Made by a program: the position numbers and the translations under genes. From Acidobacteriaceae bacterium (GTDB lineage: Bacteria; Acidobacteriota; Terriglobia; Terriglobales; Acidobacteriaceae), in the NCBI GenBank assembly GCA_027364815.1, contig DAHXOQ010000149.1:1-6963 (forward strand): a stretch of DNA of 6,963 nucleotides, given 5' to 3'. Below the pieces are notes generated by a model. It was not told the DNA's origin. It ran no database searches and was given only the letters and a program-made list of their open reading frames with translations. Positions 1 to 5,185 of this stretch are shown here, piece after piece; the first letter of the stretch is position 1; every line of letters starts with the position of its first letter.

Positions 1-303
1 AGGCAGCGTCAAGCGGTGGAGGTTGCGCGGCTTGCATATAAGCCGGCAGTTGGGGATCCAGCAGTTGCGGTTGGCGATCTGGAGCGGCTGACGGAGTTGA
101 TCCTGGAGGTGGCGGAGCGGGTAAGATACTCGCCCGGAAATATGCGGGAAGTGAACCGCGAGGATTTGCGGCTGATGCTGAGGCGATGGCAGATGAGTCC
201 GACAGATATGAGACGGGCGATGGGGCTATTTCGGAAAGCTTTGCATGCAGCAGCAGCGGCTTCGACGCAAATACTAAAGACGGAGATTAGTAGAAAGGAT
301 TGA
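1..303 (+). CDS. C-terminal fragment of a TrmJ/TrmH-type (SPOUT) RNA 2'-O-methyltransferase, cut by the left window edge
   Basis: The frame is open from base 1 and stops at TGA 301-303, so the gene begins outside the window and only about 100 codons are seen. The GTG at position 16 is inside the gene rather than its start. The visible part resembles the C-terminal extension of TrmJ: a DLERL motif followed by a helix, then a basic segment (REDLRLMLRRWQMSP) and a final helix (RRAMGLFRKAL). This lines up with the end of E. coli TrmJ, where DLERF is followed by LRRLF and ILRGIL. In TrmJ this extension follows the SPOUT knot that binds S-adenosylmethionine and helps form the dimer that methylates the ribose at tRNA position 32. 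The catalytic knot is not in the window, so the exact substrate cannot be read. A related TrmH-family member is the main alternative. No clear terminator follows. Confidence 0.6.
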   Translation, partial: RQRQAVEVARLAYKPAVGDPAVAVGDLERLTELILEVAERVRYSPGNMREVNREDLRLMLRRWQMSPTDMRRAMGLFRKALHAAAAASTQILKTEISRKD

Positions 304-521
304 ATATACACCCACCCTCGATTGAATGCCATGCCTCTAAAAGAAATCGGGCACCCGGCGAATCGTAGGCGAGGAAAAGGATGTAGATATTGACTATGGC
401 TTGGGGTGATTAAAGGAAAAAGTGGCGGAAAAGGTGGGGGTGGCGCGTCAGTAACGTTCTGGAGCTCCGAAAATAAAATTTCCCCATCGCCGGGCAGAGA
501 GAATACTGATAAAGTTCTACT

Positions 522-527
522 AAAGGT
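522..527 (+). promoter_or_regulatory. Shine-Dalgarno site that sets the start of the TonB-C protein gene
   Basis: AAAGGT lies 8 nt upstream of ATG 535. It favours that ATG over the GTG at 406 in the same open frame, whose extra 43 codons encode a glycine- and serine-rich stretch with no signal-peptide character. Starting at 535 places a basic residue and then a hydrophobic segment right at the N-terminus, as expected for an exported protein. Confidence 0.6.
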
Positions 528-534
528 CACTCAC

Positions 535-2871
535 ATGCAATTTAAGCTCTCATTACCCGCTCGTATTACAGCGCTTGTGCCCAATGCACTGGCTTGTGTG
601 CTTGTTCTGTTGGCAGGCTTTGTGGCTTCGGGACGACTTTGGACTCAGGAACCGGCACAACAGGCACCGGCGGCACAACAGCAGACACCGTCGGCGACGG
701 ATAGCCAGCAGCCGGCGACGACGACACCTGCTACGACGGATCAAACGCCTGCTACGACAGAACAAACACCGGCAGCGACGACTGACCAGACTCCAAGTTC
801 AACACAGACTCCAGCTGCGGACAAAGGCAGCAAGGGTGGAGCGAAGCCCAAGGTTCTTTACAAGCAGGTAAAGCTGGGACCGAAGGACGCCGAGGATATT
901 GCAAAAAAGGATCCGGATGGAGCGGCACTTTTGGATGCCGGGCCGTTCTCAGAGCCTGATGCAGGTTCAGGCAACGCAAAAAGTAAGCGGACATCGGAGA
1001 TTACAGAAGAAGAGCTCAAGTCGCTGTTGATGAAGAAGGAACTTTATTTGCGAGGAAATTTCCTGAGCGACTCTCTGGCATTTAATGAGCGCGGCGGGTT
1101 GGTGGGCAAGTCTCCGGTGGGATCTTATACGTTGAGCAACGTAGAGATTGAACACATCACGATGACGAAGCACAAGATCATTCTTGAGGGAACGCGTTAT
1201 GGACTGCATTTTTTGGGCAACCTGGGCGATGAAGACAAGAATGTGCAGATGATCAAGCTGACGCCGCCAAAGAAAAAGAAGACGCTGACGATCACGATTG
1301 ATCGCGAGGTTGTGGTGAGCCGGCCGAAGGAAAAGGCCATCAAGGTGGAGCAGCCGAAGACGATTAAGAGCAAAGGCAAAAAAGACCCGTGCGCGGGTTT
1401 GAAGACTGCTGCTCCAACAACGCCGGAAGAGACGACGCCGGCTGCTGGTGAAGCTGCGAAACCAGTTGATATTACAGAAGCGCCGCCGACAGCACCAACG
1501 GATGCGCAGTCAACTCCAACGACAGATGCGACACAGACTGCTGCGCAAGATGCGACACAAGTTCCTGCTACATCGACGTCGCAGTCGACAGACTCAGCCG
1601 GGACCTCGGCAGCAACGGGTTCATTGAATACATTGAAGCCAACACCAAAAAGTCAGATGCCTTGCTACGTGCAACCACCGCCGGAGGTTGCGGCAGCTCC
1701 GCCATCTGATGTGGTTGAGCCTGAAGCTGAACCGGCAAAGCCCGCAGTTCCTGAGTTGAGTCCGGAGGAGCAGGCAAAAGCTGAGGTGTTGGCGAGTATT
1801 GCAGCGGCGAAACCAGAGGAGCGCCCAGCAGATCCGAACAGCGTAACGCATACGTATTCGCCGGTGCATGCTTCGCGCGTATTGCGCCAGGCGCTGGACA
1901 GGATATTTGCGGTTGGTTTGGATTCGCGCGAGATGGATGCGATGCCTGATATGTGGAAGCACTACTATGAATCGCAGACCAACAAGGCGTTCTATCACTT
2001 TGAGGATCCGACGATTGTGAAGTTGAGCCAGGTGGATACGAAGCCGGTATTGCTCAAGAGCATTGATCCGGATACGAATGTGTATGCGCAGGAGAATGGC
2101 ATTGTGGGTATTGCACGTTATCGCGCGGTGATAGGAGCAGATGGCAAGGCTGGGGATATCGCGATCACGCTGCCGATTGGATTTGGATTGGACGAGAATG
2201 CTGCGGCTGCGATTAGAAAAGCGAACTTCAAACCGGCGATGAAAGACGGTCAGCCGGTGGCTACGGCGCTTGATCTGTATATCACGTTCCGCATCTACTC
2301 GAAGTTGACTTCGCCATCGAATGCGGCGAAGCCGGATCCGAATACGCTGCAGATTACACCGGCGGCGACACAGCGCCCGGGTCCGTATACACTGAAACGT
2401 ACAGCGGACGCGACAGGCACGGTTAAGGCGGCGATGCCATCAGCGGATACGGCGACACCGACGCCGGCGAGTGCGCCGACAGATACTGCGCCATCTACAA
2501 GTGCGCCGGCCAATACGCCGGCAACTGCCTCGTCTGCGATAGCTACACCCGCAGATGCGAAGCCTGCAACGGTAGCACCTGCGGCTGGGCCTGCGATTGC
2601 GGCGCCTGAAAGTATCGCGCAGAAGCCGATTAAGCAGGGTGCGACAGGGTCGGCGATTTCTGCGCCGGAGAGCAAACCGCTGACACCGGTGAAACAGGGT
2701 ACGACGGGTTCAGCGATTACAGCCCCTACAACAACGACGAAATCGGCAACACCACAGGGGACTACAGCGCCTGCAGTTGAACAGCCGACAACTATTAAGT
2801 TGGGATCGGATACGCAGACTAAGACGCCGCCGGCGACAACAGATACGACGACTCCAGCTCCCAACAACTAG
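535..2871 (+). CDS. Long Pro/Ala/Thr-rich secreted or anchored protein with an internal TonB C-terminal domain
   Basis: The protein has 778 residues. Residues 11-31 form a hydrophobic signal peptide or signal anchor. Residues 35-100 are Q/T/P/A-rich with a TPATTDQ-like quasi-repeat. Residues about 153-260 form a folded domain (LRGNFLSDSL, GSYTLSNVEIE) that resembles the N-terminal part of acidobacterial TonB-family proteins. Residues about 265-435 are a low-complexity Pro/Thr/Ala insert. Residues about 445-510 are a helical segment (LRQALDRIF, MPDMWKHYY). Residues about 520-589 match a TonB-C domain: GIARYRAVIGADGKAGDI, GFGLDENAAAAIRKANFKPA and a final FRIY strand. Residues 590-778 are another disordered P/A/T-rich tail carrying three 20-residue repeats. 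It is probably periplasmic. A classical energy-transducing role is doubtful: the hydrophobic segment lacks the Ser/His pattern of the TonB anchor, the TonB-C domain is not terminal, and no exbB/exbD lies nearby. A structural or envelope-spanning role is an alternative. The TonB-C call is firm; the function is not. Confidence 0.85.
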   Translation: MQFKLSLPARITALVPNALACVLVLLAGFVASGRLWTQEPAQQAPAAQQQTPSATDSQQPATTTPATTDQTPATTEQTPAATTDQTPSSTQTPAADKGSKGGAKPKVLYKQVKLGPKDAEDIAKKDPDGAALLDAGPFSEPDAGSGNAKSKRTSEITEEELKSLLMKKELYLRGNFLSDSLAFNERGGLVGKSPVGSYTLSNVEIEHITMTKHKIILEGTRYGLHFLGNLGDEDKNVQMIKLTPPKKKKTLTITIDREVVVSRPKEKAIKVEQPKTIKSKGKKDPCAGLKTAAPTTPEETTPAAGEAAKPVDITEAPPTAPTDAQSTPTTDATQTAAQDATQVPATSTSQSTDSAGTSAATGSLNTLKPTPKSQMPCYVQPPPEVAAAPPSDVVEPEAEPAKPAVPELSPEEQAKAEVLASIAAAKPEERPADPNSVTHTYSPVHASRVLRQALDRIFAVGLDSREMDAMPDMWKHYYESQTNKAFYHFEDPTIVKLSQVDTKPVLLKSIDPDTNVYAQENGIVGIARYRAVIGADGKAGDIAITLPIGFGLDENAAAAIRKANFKPAMKDGQPVATALDLYITFRIYSKLTSPSNAAKPDPNTLQITPAATQRPGPYTLKRTADATGTVKAAMPSADTATPTPASAPTDTAPSTSAPANTPATASSAIATPADAKPATVAPAAGPAIAAPESIAQKPIKQGATGSAISAPESKPLTPVKQGTTGSAITAPTTTTKSATPQGTTAPAVEQPTTIKLGSDTQTKTPPATTDTTTPAPNN
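2587..2766 (+). repeat. Three tandem 60-bp (20-codon) coding repeats in the tail of the TonB-C protein
   Basis: The three units start at 2587, 2647 and 2707 and encode residues 685-704, 705-724 and 725-744. Each begins G-[PS]-A-I-x-A-P and ends in QG-[AT]-T. Units one and two are closest, sharing APES and the P-[IV]-KQG motif, and unit three has diverged to threonine-rich sequence in its middle. DNA identity between units is only partial, so these are old in-frame duplications rather than a recent slippage product. Confidence 0.7.
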
Positions 2872-2884
2872 ACGTAAAATTGGG

Positions 2885-2926
2885 AAATCCTCCGTCAGCG
2901 AAGAAGCTGGCGGAGGATTTTTGTTT
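2885..2926 (+). terminator. Strong rho-independent terminator after the TonB-C protein gene
   Basis: A 15-bp stem pairs 2885-2899 with 2906-2920 and contains one G-U pair. The loop is GAAGAA, and the stem runs into a T-rich tract (TTTTTGTTTT, ending 2926). It begins 13 nt after the TAG at 2869-2871. On the minus strand the hairpin is followed only by CCCAATTTTA, so it may work weakly for the convergent rutE transcript as well. Confidence 0.9.
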
Positions 2927-2969
2927 TGCAGGATGTTTGAAGGTGGGTATGTAAGAAGCAGTAAGACAG

Positions 2970-3149
2970 TTATTCGGCATTTTTCTCAAGGATATCTTCG
3001 AGTTTTTCTTTGTGCTTGGCATCGCGGCCGGTTTTGGGGGTGGTGGTGAGGACACGGGAGGGCTTGGGCTGTCCGACAACGGTGCGAGCGTTGGCTTTGA
3101 CGGCTTTTTCTACAGAGAATTTTTTTGGTCTGCGTTTTTTCATTGTCAT
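2970..3149 (-). CDS. Small, highly basic hypothetical protein (59 residues) behind rutE
   Basis: The product starts MTMKKRRPKKFSVEKAVKAN and ends in a charged helix-like KEKLEDILEKNAE. It has 17 Lys/Arg against 7 Asp/Glu, no cysteine and no membrane segment. The middle is rich in Thr, Pro and Val and is probably disordered. The ATG at 3149 lies 7 nt beyond the rutE TAA with no visible Shine-Dalgarno, which suggests translation coupled to rutE. A second ATG at 3143 would remove two residues. The same frame stays open farther upstream inside rutE to an ATG at 3398, but that part runs in the wrong frame of a firmly identified gene. The lysine- and arginine-rich composition could suit binding to RNA, DNA or ribosomes, but I recognise no family and assign no function. 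Its place in an rutE operon is inferred from spacing. Confidence 0.6.
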   Translation of the reverse strand: MTMKKRRPKKFSVEKAVKANARTVVGQPKPSRVLTTTPKTGRDAKHKEKLEDILEKNAE

Positions 3150-3156
3150 ACATAGG

Positions 3157-3747
3157 TTAGAGGATTGTGTTGGATTCTTCGAATCTGAGGCGTGGCTCGC
3201 GGGGGTGGAGTGTCGAAGGGTCGCCGTAGCCGAGAGCACAAATAAAGTTAACACGCAGAGAGCTTCCGGCGAAAAAAGCTTCATTGACGCCTTTTGGGTC
3301 GAAGCCGGCCATGGGGTTGGTATCGAGGCCGAGCATGCGGGCGGCGATGATGAAATAAGCACCCTGGAGTGTGGAGTTGCGAAAAGCTGACTCCTCAATG
3401 AGGGGCTGGTTGCCGACGAACCACTTTTGCGCGTCGGAGTGAGGGGAGAGGCGGGGGAGGAGATCTGCGAAGTTGAGGTCCATGGCGAGAATGGCGGTTA
3501 CGGGGACCTTGAGGATTTTTTCGACGTTACTCTTGGAACTGTGGGCGGCAAGTTTGGCTTTGGCTTCGGGAGTGGTGCACCAGACGATGCGCAGTGGCTG
3601 CATATTAGTGGAAGTAGGGCCCCATTTGAGCAGGTCGTAGATTGCACGGAGGGTTGATTCGGGAACGGGCTGGTCGGTGTAATGGCGGTAGGTTCTCGCC
3701 GTGCGGAAGGCTTGGTCGAGCGCGGTGTCATTGAGTGGTGCGGGCAC
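3157..3747 (-). CDS. rutE: RutE/HadB-type nitroreductase family protein (probable malonic semialdehyde reductase)
   Basis: The product has 196 residues, the same length as E. coli RutE, and the two align along their whole length as far as I can recall the latter. Shared stretches include LKWGPTSTNMQPLRIV (residues 40-55, the FMN-binding and substrate region), APVTAI-like VPVTAILAMD (81-90), FPHGDA-like SPHSDAQKWF (101-110), EESAFRNSTLQGAY (118-131), LGLDTNPMAGFD (139-150) and GYGD (173-176). RutE reduces toxic malonic semialdehyde to 3-hydroxypropionate with NAD(P)H and FMN in the Rut pyrimidine-degradation pathway. It is cytosolic. The start is GTG 3747, fixed by an excellent ribosome site. 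No other rut genes are in view, so a broader aldehyde or nitro-compound reductase role is possible. A VOC gene lies 97 bp upstream and a small basic-protein gene 7 nt downstream on the same strand. Confidence 0.88.
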   Translation of the reverse strand: MPAPLNDTALDQAFRTARTYRHYTDQPVPESTLRAIYDLLKWGPTSTNMQPLRIVWCTTPEAKAKLAAHSSKSNVEKILKVPVTAILAMDLNFADLLPRLSPHSDAQKWFVGNQPLIEESAFRNSTLQGAYFIIAARMLGLDTNPMAGFDPKGVNEAFFAGSSLRVNFICALGYGDPSTLHPREPRLRFEESNTIL

Positions 3748-3753
3748 AGAAAT

Positions 3754-3761
3754 ACCTCCTT
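3754..3761 (-). promoter_or_regulatory. Near-perfect Shine-Dalgarno site for rutE
   Basis: On the minus strand the sequence reads AAGGAGGT, complementary to the 16S rRNA tail, 6 nt before GTG 3747. It is the strongest ribosome site in the window and decides the non-ATG start. Confidence 0.8.
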
Positions 3762-3844
3762 ATAGAGGATGCGAGAGAGCTGAAGCGCGGTTCAGGATTG
3801 TCATACAGACCATAAGATGCCTGATTTAACAATGGATGCCAGAG

Positions 3845-4207
3845 CTACAAGGGTTGCCAAAGCTCTATGCGATTGCCTTCGGGATCCCATATCCATGCGA
3901 ACTTTCCGAACGGGTAGTCATCGCGCTTGGGGTCGATGCGCACGCCTGCATCGGCGAGCTGGGCGAGGAGGGCGTCCATGTCGTCGACGCGGAAGTTAAT
4001 CATGGATTGCTGAGGGCCGTCGCCGAAATAATCTGTGTTTGAGGGGAAATGGTTGAAGACGGTTTGCCCTGCAGATTCAGGCCCATCGAAGACGATGGAG
4101 CCGTGATCGGCAAGAGGCAGACCGAGGTGAGTTACGTACCAGGCTTTGAGGGCCTTGGGGTCCTGCGCTTTGAGGAAGATGCCGCCAATTCCAACTGCTT
4201 TTGCCAT
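3845..4207 (-). CDS. VOC superfamily (glyoxalase/bleomycin-resistance fold) protein
   Basis: The 120-residue product has the two-module beta-alpha-beta layout of the vicinal oxygen chelate fold. Module one is GIGGIFLKAQDPKALKAWY through LGLPL (residues 6-32). Module two is INFRVDDMDALLAQLADAGV (70-89), closing with WIWDPEGNRIELWQP (105-119). Length fits a single-domain member. Of the usual metal ligands only the final glutamate (E115 in IELW) is obvious. The first strand has no His at its expected place and the INFRVDD strand lacks one too. It may therefore bind a ligand without a metal, or use other residues, and glyoxalase I activity should not be assumed. ATG 4207 is preceded by AGAGGT at good spacing, and a plausible sigma-70 promoter lies about 70-95 nt farther up. 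The gene may be co-transcribed with rutE, 97 bp downstream, but rutE could also have its own promoter. Confidence 0.85.
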   Translation of the reverse strand: MAKAVGIGGIFLKAQDPKALKAWYVTHLGLPLADHGSIVFDGPESAGQTVFNHFPSNTDYFGDGPQQSMINFRVDDMDALLAQLADAGVRIDPKRDDYPFGKFAWIWDPEGNRIELWQPL

Positions 4208-4274
4208 TGTGACCTCTTTTTTTGTGTGAGTATTGGGAATGAGAGCGGCTTGCGTTTCTTTGGGCTAAAGGAAG

Positions 4275-4303
4275 AGTATGGAATAGAAACGTGCGGTTGT
4301 GAA
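4275..4303 (-). promoter_or_regulatory. Candidate sigma-70 promoter for the VOC gene
   Basis: On the minus strand TTCACA (4303-4298, 5 of 6 matches to TTGACA) is followed after exactly 17 nt by CATACT (4280-4275, 4 of 6 matches to TATAAT). The start of transcription would be near 4268, giving a leader of about 60 nt. It was found by eye in the 135-bp divergent gap, so a chance match is possible. Confidence 0.35.
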
Positions 4304-4342
4304 GTTTTTTCCGAAATCCCACTCCGCACTTTAAAGGGAAAA

Positions 4343-4621
4343 ATGGAAGAGAGAGAGTTTTTCAACGAAACGACGGAAGACCGGACGCATACACTGGTTT
4401 GCCCAAAGTGCGGACAGCAGGGCGAATACAAGGTGAGCTGGGTGGTGCGACGGAAGAGGGCCCAGTTGCCGCGCGGGGCCGATGAGCGGGACCGGGCACG
4501 CTTTGCGAAAGCGCAATCTTACATGGTCCGACGGGACGACAAGTTGGTCTGCGCTAATATTCGCTGCCGCAAGCCCTTCGAGATCACAGCGCTGCAATCA
4601 ATTGCGTTTTTGATGGATTGA
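4343..4621 (+). CDS. Small four-cysteine zinc-ribbon protein (92 residues), function unknown
   Basis: Two cysteine pairs, C20/C23 (LVCPKCGQQGEY) and C70/C75 (LVCANIRCRKPFEI), are separated by 46 residues and look like the two knuckles of a zinc ribbon. Between them lies a basic, helix-forming segment (VVRRKRAQLPRG, then DERDRARFAKAQSYMVRR). There is no signal peptide or membrane segment, so it should be cytosolic, and nucleic-acid or protein binding is plausible but not shown. The start chosen is ATG 4343, preceded by AAAGGG at a short 4-nt spacing. The frame is open back to 4049, but that part lies antisense to the VOC gene and encodes nothing recognisable. The gene diverges from the VOC gene, with 135 bp between them that could hold promoters for both. 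I recognise no named family. Confidence 0.7.
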   Translation: MEEREFFNETTEDRTHTLVCPKCGQQGEYKVSWVVRRKRAQLPRGADERDRARFAKAQSYMVRRDDKLVCANIRCRKPFEITALQSIAFLMD

Positions 4622-4787
4622 TATCGGTGCTGTGAAATGTTTTTTGTGGATGAGGCTCTGGAAATTTGTACGGGAGTTGTGTTCAAATCAAGATTGTCCC
4701 CACTTCCCTGTCTGGACCCAAAAAAGCCGGGTGTTTGTGAACAAATTTATTCGGCAGTGATGCCACAAAATATTCTCAAAGATGTTC

Positions 4788-4793
4788 AAGGAG
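4788..4793 (+). promoter_or_regulatory. Shine-Dalgarno site that sets the start of the two-helix membrane protein
   Basis: AAGGAG stands 6 nt before ATG 4800. It picks that codon over the in-frame ATG at 4782, which would lie upstream of the site itself. Confidence 0.7.
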
Positions 4794-4799
4794 AAATGC

Positions 4800-5078
4800 A
4801 TGGCCAATCAACTACTTCCCGTTGAAGAGCGCAATCTTACCCCTGACCAGGTAGAGGCACTGGACAAGCGCCGCGAACTTGGGCACACATTTCTGGTAAT
4901 TGCGGGGCAATTTACCGTGATCGCGACGATTCTGCTGCTTTGGGTAGGCCAGGATTTGACGTATTCGCCGGGCTGGATGCACCCGATAGCATACTACTTC
5001 TTTTTGTCGCTGGGATTGATCGCGTTTTTTGGCGTGACGGGAGTGATTCTGCGCAAGGGCACCCCACGCATCGATTAG
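4800..5078 (+). CDS. Small two-helix inner-membrane protein, function unknown
   Basis: The 92-residue product begins MANQLLPVEERNLTPDQVEA, a polar cytosolic-type segment ending in DKRRELGHT. Two hydrophobic helices follow, residues about 30-49 (FLVIAGQFTVIATILLLWVG) and about 63-84 (IAYYFFLSLGLIAFFGVTGV). They are joined by a short aromatic and proline-containing loop (QDLTYSPGWMHP) and followed by a basic tail (RKGTPRID). Positive charges before helix one and after helix two predict both ends in the cytoplasm and the loop in the periplasm. It stands alone: 178 bp separate it from the zinc-ribbon gene, and a terminator follows 18 nt after its stop. I do not recognise a family and propose no function. 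Confidence 0.75.
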   Translation: MANQLLPVEERNLTPDQVEALDKRRELGHTFLVIAGQFTVIATILLLWVGQDLTYSPGWMHPIAYYFFLSLGLIAFFGVTGVILRKGTPRID

Positions 5079-5096
5079 TTTTTGATTTTTGGATGG

Positions 5097-5132
5097 AAGG
5101 GCGTCGGCTTTGACCGATGCCCTTTTGTATTT
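5097..5132 (+). terminator. Rho-independent terminator after the two-helix membrane protein gene
   Basis: An 11-bp stem pairs AAGGGCGTCGG (5097-5107) with CCGATGCCCTT (5114-5124), with one G-U pair and the loop CTTTGA. A T-rich run TTTTGTATTT follows. It separates the membrane-protein transcript from moaA, so moaA needs its own promoter in the remaining 53 bp or depends on read-through. Confidence 0.85.
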
Positions 5133-5185
5133 CTTATTGTACGTCTGCCCCACAGGCCCTGAATGCGATAGGCTGAATTCAAACG

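Noticed and set aside
474..479. TAAAAT as a -10 element for the TonB-C protein gene
   Set aside because: It matches 5 of 6 positions, but no acceptable -35 element lies 16-18 nt upstream.
9..530. Minus-strand open frame of 173 codons
   Set aside because: It runs antisense to the RNA methyltransferase end and across the following gap. It has no recognisable domain and a composition typical of an overlap artefact.
406..534. N-terminal extension of the TonB-C protein from GTG 406
   Set aside because: The added 43 residues have no signal character, and a good ribosome site points to ATG 535.
565..600. Possible lipoprotein signal at C21 of the TonB-C protein
   Set aside because: The residues before the cysteine (NALAC) are a poor lipobox, and most of the hydrophobic stretch lies after the cysteine instead of before it.
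2295..2867. Minus-strand open frame of 190 codons, rich in Val, Ala and Gly
   Set aside because: It is the mirror of the Pro/Ala/Thr-rich tail. The codon bias there removes stops on the other strand, and nothing matches a protein family.
3150..3398. Upstream extension of the 59-residue basic protein frame
   Set aside because: It overlaps rutE on the same strand in another frame, and rutE is firmly identified along its full length.
4049..4342. Upstream part of the zinc-ribbon open frame
   Set aside because: It is antisense to the VOC gene and then crosses the promoter gap. Its extra cysteines (NCFCHC) are by-products of that antisense reading.
4637..4825. 62-codon plus-strand open frame before the two-helix protein
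   Set aside because: It has no ribosome site, overlaps the real gene start, and shows no protein-like pattern.
5137..5165. TTGTAC/TGAATG as a moaA promoter
   Set aside because: The -35 box is passable, but the element at 17 nt matches the -10 consensus poorly.
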